Below are positions 24,591 through 36,000 of a DNA stretch of 64,000 nt, in pieces. Each line of letters opens with the position of its first letter. Position 1 is the stretch's first letter. This stretch comes from Pyrenopolyporus hunteri (Eukaryota > Ascomycota > Sordariomycetes > Xylariales > Hypoxylaceae), in the NCBI GenBank assembly GCA_902806595.1, contig CADCXC010000010.1:186001-250000 (forward strand), written 5' to 3'. The notes beneath the pieces are model-generated. The model had not been told where the DNA came from and searched no databases. It saw only the letters and a program-made list of their open reading frames with translations. The position numbers were made by a program, and so were the translations under genes.

Positions 24591-26727
24591 CTACTCCCCA
24601 GGCCCCAGTTCTGTTTGTTCTGCTGTGTATATCTCGGGATCTATGTGCAGAGGATATGGGAAGCCGGTCCAGTCGTCTGGGGTATTACAATATGTCCAGT
24701 CAAATCCAGTATGTTCTAAGATTAGCCTTTGTGATGGATGGGGCACCGCGTCCGGCGGGACTCCTGCGGGTTGACTGCCTCCATAGCCGGCAAAGTTTCG
24801 TGGTTCATAAGTCACACCGGCCGGCATCAGACGTAGAGGCATGCCGAAATTGACTTGAGGCTCCCTTCCGACTATTCCTTGGCTACCGCGTCCGCTCATT
24901 TTGGTGCGCGGAATACGTCCCGGAGGTATACCTGCTAAATTCGGGCTTCTTAGAGTAGGTGTAGCTGGCGTAATATTTTGAGTTGCCGTCTGACCATCGG
25001 ACGATGAATTTCCATAGCAAAGCGGGCCATCGACGGTCGTGTGGATACTATACGCCGTTTGTGCTAACGATTTCAAACTATCTTTCGTCTGTTGCTCTTG
25101 CCCTGGCATGAGCTGGAGCTGGCCTGTCCTAACCGAATGATCCAAGAGCGTTTGAAATAAGTTCGCGAAGTCTTGGGTATTTCCGGGTGTTGATAACCCC
25201 CTTATCCCAGGAGTGGTCCGCTCGGCCCCTATTCAGAGGTTAAGATATAAAGCAAAACAATCCGTTTCTTGTGACCGGAGAACTTACATGGATGTTCTGG
25301 ATGTGATTTTCCTGGGAATATTGTGTTCCAGATATCATACCATTTTTCCACCTCAGAGAGCTTCTGTTTTTTCCTACCGCAGCTTCTGTCTAGCAGTGTC
25401 CATTGCTCCATGTTTATGCCCGGGCTCGCTTCCGGGTTTCCTAAGGCACAACCTTGGGGCATTTGACGATGCCTCCTCAGCTCGGCGACGCTTTCTTCAA
25501 TGGCTTTCCCTCTCCCCGAAAAACTCTGAAAGCAGCGTTCGCATTGGATGAGCAAGTGCTTGCGTTTGATGTGCTCCCTGGCGACTGTCAGCATCGCACC
25601 CTTTACCCGTATAACGATAGGTTCTCACTTAAGCCGCTGGATATTCTTATATCCCGATTCACACACCCGGTATTGGTCTCCAGTAATGGGGTTGCTGCAG
25701 AACCGGGCAGAATCCGACTTATTGAAAGGACAGGCATACCGGCCCCTAGGATCACTTGACGTAGAGCCGTCGTCGTGATTCTCTGGTGGGCCGATTCCTT
25801 CGCCCTCATCCCTCTCTCCATCTCCATCATCTGAACCCCTACCTCCTGATTCTGAGAGCCGTCGCCTTTTGTGGGATGTAGACGACCTCTGATTGGCACT
25901 AGAGTTCGCGAACGCTCGCTGCGAATTTCCCCCAGAGCCTGGTGAGTTCTGGCAGTTGACCACGCCTCTCTGCCACCCTCCGATCCTTCGCGCCTCACGG
26001 TTGACTCTATCTTTATGTAATTCCACGATCAACCAAGCAGCAAAACCCAGATCATCGATGTTCGTTAGAACTGCTGTCTCGATTCTATCAGGCTCCCCTC
26101 CCCATTCATCGTCGTCGTCAGAATCGAAATCGTCGTCTTCGAATTCGCTGCCAACTTCTTCAGGTCTATTCCAACCAGGGACGGTATGGCTGTGTTTAAA
26201 TGCGTCGGCTCGGTAATTATCCCGATGAATTTCAATGCTCGCCCTCTCCTGTCTTTCGCTAGGAAGCGAGGCATGACTAACATCTCTGTCCATTGGATCA
26301 ATGAGTATATTTTGTGGTATAACTCGTAAAGTTGATAAAGATGTAGAGCTCGAATTGCACTTGAGGGAAAAGGACCTACTTACGGTATTTCTGGAATGCG
26401 AGCATGATTGCTAATTTCATCTTCGCCGTAAGAGGACCTGCTACATTGCTCGACTCCATGCAGCTCAGCGTCCGGGAAAGGATCTTCCTTAAACGAAACC
26501 GGGCTTCCCGAGTACCTAGTTGAGCGAATATCCCATATGCTCTCTACGGTGCTTGATGTATCGGACCTCGTCGATGTAATACTGGCACGGTAGAGAGAAT
26601 TGGGATTTGACGGTTTAAGGAAGAGAATATCGGCGCCACTCTCAGATTCGGTCTGGATCAAGGCCTTTCCTGCTCTATCAATTAGTGTGCAGGGGGCCCT
26701 TATTTCTCGTCCCGATGACGATTCCAT
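24591..26727 (-). CDS. Fungal C2H2-type zinc-finger protein, at least four exons
   Basis: Three exons are well supported: one ending at 25629, then 25288-25577 and 24591-25228; their junctions preserve frame (RLK|EHIKRKH and HP|WAERTT). The core reads YACPFNKSD, then ESGYKNIQRLKEHIKRKH, then CERCFQSF and a KWYDIWNTIFPG segment. This is the recognisable fungal family in which an atypical C2H2 motif is followed by a conserved EKW-x-D-I-(Y/W) block. Upstream are an acidic stretch (EFEDDDFDSDDDDEW), the segment GFAAWLIVELHKDRVNREARR, and a basic KRRR motif that may be a nuclear signal. A first exon at 26384-26727 is likely from a GTAAGT donor, but the only in-phase acceptor gives a very short intron, so the 5' structure is unresolved. 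DNA binding is inferred, not shown. Confidence 0.72.
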
Positions 26728-28339
26728 GGCGGTTGCTTCTCTGGAGACAAGGCTCTGGTGCCAACTTTACAGACTAGGTTGTTAGTTTCACTGGCGACGA
26801 GTCCCAGCAGACCGTGGATGAAATAGCAAACCGATTGCGATATCATAGAATATGTTGGCGATATCACGGGTGCAAGAAGAGAAATATCTCCGTTATTCAA
26901 CAATTTACGGCGCGAAGTATTACTGGGAGAAGTCCGAAGCTGATGACCCGAATCTCACGCATTTGCGCGATAGCTTCTTGGGTGCGCAAATGAGTGACAA
27001 AATCCTACATAAAAGTGCACTTTTCCCTTCAACAGATTTACAATTCCACCAATAGGCTCAATCGATCCCAATCTCAAACCTGATGCAAGGTCAATCCGTA
27101 AGCCACAGCGCGTAACGACGCAAATGCGCGGTGTTATCGGTGCCATTACGGCATAAAGGTCGAACAGTTTCAATATTTGAGATCATATGGAATACTACAC
27201 GAGTTCACACTTCAAATACGCAATTTACCTATAGTTCTCGGGCAAAATATGGCCATACAGATTCTTCTAAGATCCCTCATACTGTGTGTGAAGGACATCG
27301 TAACACCACGGAATGGCGAACTCGTAAGATTAACCATATAATATCGTAACGCCACCCACATGGCCGAAAACAGGCGAAATATAGTCTTAGCCCTTATAGA
27401 CGAAACCGTAGAGTCACCTAGATTCCGTAGCTGAGACTATACCCTTAGACCACCCCCTTAGATAGATGGTAGAAAGGAAGAAAAGATAACGGGCAAACAC
27501 TGGTGTTAGGACACCGAATGACTCAATGAGAGCATGTCGCTATGTTTCAGTCCGATCAAGTAAAATAAGAGGGCTACAATAACCATACTTTCACTACAGA
27601 TCGCCTCCCTTCGCTATATCATCTACTCGTTACGTGATGTCCTGGTACCACGGATTGGATAGGACGATGTAAGGAATATCATCATTTCTGTGTTAGAGTT
27701 GCCAACGGCGTCTAGTACAAGCCGCTAGCTCCTCCCTCAGGCGGTTAGTTAATTCTACCTATACGGGTAATTGATTTCACGTTTGGCAAGAGAAAACTCG
27801 TTATACTTGTGAGTTGATGAAAGATCGCGACTCGCAGTAGTGCGTCGCAATGTTAGTTAGCGTTTCGAACCACCCACTAGGGAGTCTGTCGGGGAGAAAC
27901 TCGTAGGCGCATTACGAGAGTCTGGAGTCATCGACTTACTCATCTGCAATCAACCGTCTAGTCCTTCAGATTGTTCTTGTGATCTTAATGTTTTAGTTCC
28001 GTATATCTCAAATCATCTTCGCGTCTGCGCAGGACATGGGATAGTCCGCTTGCTGCTGAATATCCGTGCCCTTGCACTCAAGTGCGAATTAGACTGAGCA
28101 TACAAACAGCACTTGCGATTCTAATGGAAGAGTCATCGAAATCATCCGCGCAAGCTCCTGTAATGAGATTTGTTGTGTCCTCAGGTGTATAAATGAGCGA
28201 CGCTTTCCCAGGGAATGAGGCAGTTTGTAAATCACACCAAACCGAATTGACAAGTCTACTCAACACCAAGCTAGACCATCAACAAATTAAAAAAAAAATC
28301 ACCAAGATAAACAATCACCCAGCTCAACCATCAACGACA
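26728..28339. other. Intergenic region
   Basis: No gene is supported in 1.6 kb. Composition is even and open frames are short on both strands. The last 100 bases before 28340 are CA- and A-rich, like a fungal 5' leader. Confidence 0.45.
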
Positions 28340-28485
28340 ATGTCAGTCTCTAAGACAGAAATTAAGTGCTACGGCAGCGAGGGTAGCTCTGGTACTACTC
28401 CCGACCAACCCATCGACCCTGGTAGGTGTATCTAACATAATACTATTGACGAGTTTCGACTAATGAATCAGGTTGCGGAAAATAA
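28340..28485 (+). CDS. Possible 31-residue spliced peptide
   Basis: A short frame starting at 28340 (MSVSKTEIKCYGSEGSS...) runs into a GTAGGT donor after 28421. A 50-base intron with a GACTAATGA branch-like site and ATCAG acceptor follows, and exon 2 (28472-28485) adds only GCGK before a stop. The total is 31 residues with two cysteines. The leader upstream is CA/A-rich, as in expressed fungal genes. No signal peptide is present and I do not recognise a family. It could equally be the 5' end of a longer transcript or chance. Confidence 0.4.
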
Positions 28486-29193
28486 ATCCCATTAAGCTAT
28501 GAGTTCCCTCAGAGTTTGGGATGGCACGGGGCCGTCGCTTAGGCTTTGGCTTAGGGTTCGTCCGTGGGGAAGATAAAAGGTTACAATGCACGGGAGCATT
28601 CACGGCAGGGGGAACTTAGCTAAGGGCGAGGAATGACCTGGAAGATGGAAGAGGAGGTTCTTCGGTTGACTGTATATTGTATACCTTGGGTATATAACTG
28701 AGGGTTTATACATAATATAATCACTGAAGTTTTTTTTTAACATGACCATGCATTATAATATGAATCTTGTGAAACCCCTAGGAGACGGGAGGTGCCCAAG
28801 CATCCATGAACAATATGCCGTCCGGATGCCTGGGTCGTCAAATAGGATAACCTTTCGTAGCTAACTTGATCAAGCCCACGATTTAAGTCTCGATTAAGCC
28901 TAAGTTCATCTGAGTGAATATGTCATATCACTTAACGTATACCCGCACGTCTTACGGTAGACGAGTTTGGCGATTCTTATTAACTTGATTATACTATACC
29001 TTATGTCGCATCGGAAGGATAGCCAAGCGAATAAGTCATTGGCGGCAGGGTTCCGACTTCTAAGGGGTGGGTAGTCCTCTAATCATAATCATAATCATAA
29101 TCATAATAATTATATCTGGGTTACTATATACCGAGCTCCTGCATTAACCGGGAATAAGGTATACGACATGCTTAACGAAACGACCCCGTGCTC
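28486..29193. other. Intergenic region with a TAATCA microsatellite
   Basis: No gene is supported. A (TAATCA)n tract lies at about 29079-29111, just downstream of the monooxygenase stop codon. A poly-T run occurs near 28730-28739. Confidence 0.5.
29079..29111. repeat. (TAATCA)n microsatellite
   Basis: Four to five copies of the six-base unit TAATCA in tandem, in the 3' flank of the flavin monooxygenase gene. Confidence 0.8.
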
Positions 29194-30534
29194 TTACAAA
29201 AAGAACCTATTCTCCGGGCGTTTAAGGCCAAGGTGCTCACGCAGGGTCGTTCCCTCGTAGTCCTTACGGAAAAGGCCTCGCCGCTGCAACTCGGGGATCA
29301 AGCGATCGACTACATCGTCAAGACCTTGGGGCAGAAAAGGGAACGTGACGTTGAAACCATCCGAGCCCTCTTGTACGAGCCACTGTTCCATCTCGTCAGC
29401 AACCGTCTCCACCGTACCAACAAATGCGAGCCCAGAATAACCTCCGTATCTCTGCGCGAGCTGGCGAACGGTTAGGCCCTCGGTCGCCGCAAGCTTCAGG
29501 ACTCCCTCGCGCACTGACTTGCTTGCGTTCGTCTCGGGGAGATCCTCGGGCAAGGGCTTATCGGGGTCTAATTTGGAGGCATCGAAACCAAGCGCAATAG
29601 ACAGGGAGGCAATGGCGCTCTCATAGTGAACAAGACTATCCAGCTTCAATCGCTTCGCCCTGGCTTCTTCGACCGTATCGCCAATGAGTACTAAAGCCGC
29701 GGGTAGAAGCTTCATATCATCAGGCTTACGGCCCACTGCGGCGAGCCTGCCCTTGATGTCCTTGAAGAACTCCTTGCCCGCCTCGAGATCTCGCGGCGCA
29801 CAGAACACCACCTCGGCCGTCTCGGCTGCGAGTTGCCGTCCCGCCTCCGACTGACCGGCCTGCACAATCACCGGCCAACCTTGCGGCGGGCGCGCGATAT
29901 TCAGCGGCCCCCTAACGTTGAGCTCGGGTCCGTGATGGTCGAGGACGTGCATGCGCTCGGGTTTGAAGAAGATGCCGCTTTCGACATCGCGCACGAAGGC
30001 GTCTTCGGCGAAACTGTCCCAGAGCCCCGTCACCACGTCGTAGAATTCGCGGGCCCTGGCGTAGCGTTCGCCGTGCTCTTTATGCTCGTCCTTGCCGAAG
30101 TTGCGCGCCGAGTCCGGATTGGCCGTGGTGACGATGTTCCAGCCGGCGCGACCTCCGCTTAGGTGGTCGAGCGAAGCGAAACGCCGCGCAATGTGGTAAG
30201 GCTCGTCGTATGTCGTCGAAGCAGTGGCGACAAGACCGATGCGTTCAGTCACAGCGGCTAGACTCGATAGCAGGGTGAAGGGCTCGAATGAAGTTACTGT
30301 GTGGCTTCGTCGCAGCGCTTCAATGGGCATGTTCAGCACGGCTAGGTGATCGGCCATAAAGAACGCATCGAATTTGGCCGCTTCCAGCTTCTGCGCGAAC
30401 GATTTAATGTGCTGGAAGTTGAAGTTGGCGTCGGGGTAGGAGCCGGGGTACCGCCATGCACCCGTATGAAGGCTTACAGGGCGCATGAAAGCGCCAAGGT
30501 GGAGCTGCTTTTTCGTTTGCTGCTGTTCCGCCAT
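29194..30534 (-). CDS. Luciferase-like FMN-dependent monooxygenase, NtaA/SnaA/DszA family
   Basis: An intronless frame of 446 residues, close to the usual 440-460 of this family. The protein opens with a LHLGAFMRP segment and contains FDAFFMADHLAV, SFEPFTLLSSLAAVTERIGL, ASTTYDEPYHIARRFASLDHLSGGRAGWNIVT, the tract WPVIVQAGQSEAGRQLAAETAEVVF, and SGLAFVGTVETVADEMEQW. These are landmarks of the two-component flavin monooxygenases represented by nitrilotriacetate monooxygenase component A and DszA. Such enzymes use reduced FMN supplied by a separate reductase to oxidise organosulfur or aminocarboxylate compounds. No reductase gene is seen nearby. The absence of introns and the mainly bacterial reputation of the family are compatible with old transfer from bacteria, but many fungi carry such genes. 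Confidence 0.9.
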   Translation of the reverse strand: MAEQQQTKKQLHLGAFMRPVSLHTGAWRYPGSYPDANFNFQHIKSFAQKLEAAKFDAFFMADHLAVLNMPIEALRRSHTVTSFEPFTLLSSLAAVTERIGLVATASTTYDEPYHIARRFASLDHLSGGRAGWNIVTTANPDSARNFGKDEHKEHGERYARAREFYDVVTGLWDSFAEDAFVRDVESGIFFKPERMHVLDHHGPELNVRGPLNIARPPQGWPVIVQAGQSEAGRQLAAETAEVVFCAPRDLEAGKEFFKDIKGRLAAVGRKPDDMKLLPAALVLIGDTVEEARAKRLKLDSLVHYESAIASLSIALGFDASKLDPDKPLPEDLPETNASKSVREGVLKLAATEGLTVRQLAQRYGGYSGLAFVGTVETVADEMEQWLVQEGSDGFNVTFPFLPQGLDDVVDRLIPELQRRGLFRKDYEGTTLREHLGLKRPENRFFL

Positions 30535-32356
30535 TGCGATTTACTCTCTGGGATAACTGTCTCGAACGGACACCCTTAGCGGCGGGAACGCACCGTTCTT
30601 CTAGGCAAGGAGGTTCATGAAATAGGCTCCGGGCCGGCCGGATCGGTCATAGGCCGTTAGGATATCGCCATCTTTGGGGGGGATGACGAGAGATCCGAGA
30701 AGCCAACCCCAAAGCCTGACAGATAGGTGGTTACATACACCAATGCCCTGTCGGAGTTAACCGTTCCTCCAGTATCAGTATTGACTTATAAATCAACGGA
30801 GAGATTAGCTGTCGGACCAATGAATTCGCAAACAATTGCGCCAATCCCGTTCATTCTCTGCTGCAATACCTTACCTACGAGCATTATGCTTACGGAGAGA
30901 AAACGTAAGAACGAACGATGTTGATTAGGTACTCTAAGTAGGTCGTCTTCTGCCCTGGTATAGGAGAGGACTGCTTTGAAATCATGCACTATACGTACTA
31001 GCTTACACGTCTCGAATAATTGGAGAATAAAGAAACGAGAAGAGGGGAAAAGAAGCATACTGGGTTTCCACTATTGCGAGTAATAATATTTCGATAGAAG
31101 ATGACGAGAATATCGTACTATTTTGAGGGTTCTGAGAGAACGGCCAGCGCGGGTAACAGCAATGTAATGGGGTAAGGCCACGGTCGTTGGCGGAGGCGAA
31201 TGCGCTTCATCAACGTCGAAGTGAACAACCCCATGATATGGCTTAAAGAGTTCGCCGGATTTTGCTCGTACGTCTTACATAGTATGTAAATACCACGCTC
31301 TAAAACGCGAATTGCTGCATCGGCCCTAGAAGCTTTTGGCTTCAGTAGGAAAAGTTAGGGGAGTAGGGGGCAACAAGGGCCTACGACCCCCTGCAGTTTC
31401 GCTAACCACCGGGAACAGTGGAGTCGAGTTCCCTTCGCTTCGACTAACCGCTCGCCCCTGTTCTGCCCCTGTCCAACTTCAGACGACGTGATGAAACCCC
31501 CGTCCATTTTCAGTCTATCATTGCGCTTCTTCGATACGAGGCGGGTTATCTTCGACCGATGTTCTCTTTACTCGCAAAGTCTCTGGGGGCATGGCCTGTC
31601 TCTTTCTATGCGTGCATAAGATCTAGCCCCTAAGGCTGCTATTGCAGAAGAAAATGGCCAATCTCGGTTGTGGGACGGCGCGGTTTTCTAGTTTAAAAGA
31701 TTCCCTGATTAAGAAGAGCTAGGACCTAAACAGCCTCACGATAGCGGCTGAGGGGCCCAAAATGATCTCCGGGACCTGGACTACCCACTCCATAACGATT
31801 CCCGTTAATGAAGGATTTCCTCAAGGGTACCATGGAGCAAGTCCAACCAACTCACGTTTTTATCGTTTGGGTTTTGCCGAGTACGACTTCGATGACCGGG
31901 CTCACGATACTGAACCTTGAGAAGGGAAAGGAGACATGGGTTTCAGCCAAGACATTCTTTGGTTTCTTCACGCAAACCGCGTAGCACACCAACTAAACTA
32001 GCCCAAGTGCGCCTGGTTAGGGTCGCTTGTGAGGCTTCATAGCTCGGTTACGCTTGCTCATGGGCCGGTTGAGGGCCCTGGGATTGTTGAGATGATTTTT
32101 CGGCTCTCATGGGGATCGAGTTGTATAAGATCTACGACTTCCCGCCAATATCATCGCTAATGCTTTCTCTCCTCATCCCATCGCCAAAGCATTACCATCA
32201 ATAGCCAGTTTCTATTATTCCTTTTAAACAGCTGTGCTGTTCTTTCGCTTCTTGCCAATACTCGTATTTATTCTACTTATCGCTTGCCCAGAGCTAGCCA
32301 GTCGTTGACGACTAAATCACAAAACCTCCAAACCCTACCATATCAAATCATTCACC
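30535..32356. other. Intergenic region
   Basis: No supportable gene in 1.8 kb between divergently oriented genes. The stretch 32150-32356 is CT-rich and ends in a CA/CAA-rich leader directly before the secreted-protein start, so the promoter of that gene should lie here. Confidence 0.5.
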
Positions 32357-32839
32357 ATGCGTTTCTCTATCGCTCTCATTGCGGCCTCCGCTATCGCCGT
32401 CCAGGCCGGTGTCTTCACCCAGCAGGACTACAACGATATCTCCATCTCCGGCGGTGTTGCTGGTAACGCGGAGGAAGAGGCACTAGCCGTCTTCAGCGCG
32501 CTAGACATGAACAACCTAGCTGCCGCCGACGAAGACGACATCGATTTCCTCAAGTCGGTCAACAAGATCTGCAACGAGGCCGAGGAAGAAGCCTTCAACC
32601 CGGCTATCGACGCCGCCGATGGCGAAGAGGCTAATGCCCTCCAGCGCGGCAAGATAAAGAACAAGGTCCTCAAGCTCGAGGCCACTATGATCCGCCTGAT
32701 GATCCAGCAGGCGCAGGGAGAGGATGTGTCGGACGAGATCGCCAAGGAGCAGAAGAAGCTCAACAACAACATCAAACAAGACGAGGACGAGGCCGGAAAG
32801 GCATCCACTTTCCTCTCTTTCGATGCTACCACGAAATAA
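32357..32839 (+). CDS. Small secreted acidic alpha-helical protein
   Basis: A single-exon frame of 160 residues. The N-terminus MRFSIALIAASAIAVQAGVF is a clear signal peptide with likely cleavage after AQAG or nearby. The mature part is acidic, has one Cys, and is predicted by eye to be mainly helical (AEEEALAVFSALDMNNLAAADEDD and the Lys/Glu/Leu-rich segment after residue 95). No enzymatic motif is visible. It resembles small secreted proteins of plant-associated ascomycetes only in general features. The stop codon lies 15 bp before the left LTR of a retrotransposon, so its native 3' UTR has been displaced, but the coding sequence shows no RIP damage. Confidence 0.8.
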   Translation: MRFSIALIAASAIAVQAGVFTQQDYNDISISGGVAGNAEEEALAVFSALDMNNLAAADEDDIDFLKSVNKICNEAEEEAFNPAIDAADGEEANALQRGKIKNKVLKLEATMIRLMIQQAQGEDVSDEIAKEQKKLNNNIKQDEDEAGKASTFLSFDATTK

Positions 32840-32854
32840 GCGAGAATTGAAGTA

Positions 32855-33010
32855 TGTTGAAAATAAACGCAGGTTATAAATATATATTTCGTTATATTAG
32901 ATAATAAAAACCAATTAGAAGTTAGATGGGATGTAGATATTATATATATGTTATAAGTGTAGGACGTAGTCACCTAACCATCTTATATTTTAATACCTTA
33001 TATTTTAATA
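32855..33010. repeat. Left LTR of the copia element (3' LTR in element orientation)
   Basis: It spans 156 bp and begins TGTTGAAAATAAACGCAGG, aligning base for base with 39791-39946. Differences are overwhelmingly C/T or G/A transitions, as expected if both copies were hit by RIP. It ends in a tandem TTATATTTTAATA pair corresponding to CTATATTCCAGCA units in the other copy. Confidence 0.92.
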
Positions 33011-36000
33011 CTTTCATTCGAATTATACCTATAATTAATTCTAATATTTCGTAATATTTTCTTATAATAATTTCTAAATTTTCTAGTTTTTTTTAAATAG
33101 TTTCATATTTTTAAAACTTTAGTTTAGTATAATTTTAGAACCGTAAATCGTTTATATTTTAATATTTTATATTTTTTAACGTAACTTATTTTTAAATTTT
33201 TCGTAGAAATAATATTAAATATTAATCTTATCCGTTATAAAAATTATTTATATTATATTAAATTTCGGCATTTTTTATGTGTTATTTAATACGTAAATAT
33301 TTTATAAAAATATATTATTTATTTTATAAAATTTTTTTTTATTTTTTTTTATTAAAGGTATTTTTTATAAGGTCGTAATTTTAAATTAATATTCGTTTTC
33401 TTCGTTTTTTAAGATTTATATTTCGAATAATAACGATTATAAAAATATATTATTTTTTATTTTTTTATTCGTTTTTTATTAATCGTTTATTTAACGTATT
33501 AAATAATTTAATTAATGTATTTTTTTAATATTTCGAATTTAAATTATTAAAGTTATTAAATAGATTTTTTATTAAGGGGTTTAATATATATTCGATTTAA
33601 TTAATTCGATTTTAATTATTATAAAAAGATATAGTTTATAGGTATACGTAAAGGTTATTATTAATAATTATAAATTTTTAAAATTATATTAAAAAAGTCG
33701 TTATTTCGGTTTTTTAAATTTTAAAATTAAACGGTAGTTTATAAAATAAAGTAAATAATATAAGTAATTATATTTTTAATAATTAAATAATTAAAAATGA
33801 AAAATCTTTTTAATCGATAATTAAATTAAAATTTTAAGAAATTAAAAAACTTTTTATTATAGTATTCAAATTAATTTTATAATTAATTATTTTTTTTATA
33901 AGGGGTATTTATTATATATATTTCGTTATAAAGTGTTTAATATATATTTTATAATAATTAAGTAAAGGTAATAATTAAAAATTTCGAAAGTAATATGTTT
34001 TTATAGTTTAAAATTTAAGGAATTTTAATATGTTAATTATAAAAATAATTTAATAAATAATAAATCGTAATTAACGAGTAATAATTTATAAAAATTTTAT
34101 TAATAATATAATAAATAAATGTATAAATCGTTTAATATTTTAAATTATTCGTATTAATAAAAAATATTTAAATATTTTATAAATAATTTATAAATTTTAT
34201 AAAACGTTTTATAAATATTTTATAAATATTTTATAAGTGTTTTATAATTGTTTTATAAGTATTTTATAAGTATTTTATAAATATTTTTTCGATTATAAAA
34301 ACGATTTTTTTTATAATTTTTCTTATTCGTTTTATAAGTAAAAGTTTAAGATTATTTTAAAACGAGTAAACGTATTTTTAAAAAGTAGTTTAATAAATTT
34401 ATTAATTATTTATTTTTCGGTGAAGGTATATTTAAATTTAATATTTTTATTAATTTATTTTTTACGGGCGAAAAAAACGTCGATTTCGATATATTTTATT
34501 CGGGTATAAAATTATAAATTTTTTATTAATATTAATGTTTTTAATTATTATTTTATATTATAATAACAGTTAAAAACTTTTTCGAAATATTTAACTTTTT
34601 TAGTAATCTTCGTAATTAGATGATTTTTTTTATAACGTTAATTATATTTTTAAATTCGAATTTATATATTAACGTAAATATTATAAATTATCGTTTTAAA
34701 AATTAATTTATAATATTATTTTCGATATTAAAAATATATTTTAAAGTTAATTTTTAAATTTATATATATTCGACGTAATCGATATCGATTTACTTTATAA
34801 GATTTTTAAATTTATTTTCGTAAATAAATTTATAATTTAAAATTTTTTTTAAATATTTTAATATTTATTTAATAATTTTTATATATGTTAAGGTAGGATT
34901 TTTTATATATCGATTTAAATACGATATAACGTATATAATATTCGATTTAATATTTATTATAACGTATATTAAATAGTTAATTATTTTAATATATTATTTA
35001 ACGTTTTATATTAATACTTCGAAATCATCGAATAATTTAACGATTTTTACGACGTTTATAAGTGTATTATTAAGGTTTAATTTTTATTATTTTAAATTTT
35101 TAATAATTTTTTTTAAGTAAGTTTTTTAATTTAAAGTAATTTTTTTATTAGTTTTATTTCGTTTAATAGATATTTTTAGGTAATATAAATAAAATTTTAA
35201 ATCGGTTATTTTAAACTTTTCGATAAATTTAATTTTAATTTTAATTATTTTTTTTTTAAAAAGCTGATTATTAATAAATTATTAACGTAAACGGTAATAT
35301 ATATGTAACTTTTTACGAATATATCGATATTTAAATTAAATATTATAAATTTTAAAGTATTTAAATATATAACGAACGTTTAATATTATATTTAAAAGGT
35401 TTATTTTAAATTATATAACGTTTTATTAAGTTTATAATATTTATTCGTATTATTTTCGAATTCGAAAAATTATTCGACGTAAATATTTTTATTTATATTT
35501 TCGTATAAAAAAATTATAATAATATTTATTTATTTTATTTTAAAGTTTAAAGCGATCGTTATAACGAATATAATTTTATAACTTATAAATTTAATTATTA
35601 AAATAAATGTATCGATATAATTTAATTTTTCGATTTATTTAAAGTTACAGATTATTTATTTTATTTTATAACGAGTAATTTTATTATTAAGTTTTTTTTT
35701 AATTTTATAAATTTATTTTTCGAAAAATAGTTTTCGTTTTATAAATAAGTTATATATGATTTACGTTCGATTATTTATTAAAAATTTATATTTAATATTT
35801 ATAATTAATAACTATTATTTCGATTTAATATTTTATATAATTTAACGATATATTTTAAGTTTTTATATTTTAAATGTTAATAAAAATATGTTTAAAATTG
35901 CGATAATAAAGTTAAAAACCGGGAAAATTATTAATTAATATTTCCGGGGTTATATTAATTTAATACGAGGTTTAAAATTATAATAATTTATTAATAATAG

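Noticed and set aside
32428..32973. 181-codon minus-strand frame over the secreted-protein gene
   Set aside because: Antisense shadow of the signal-peptide gene, running into the LTR; Ser/Ala-rich without a domain.
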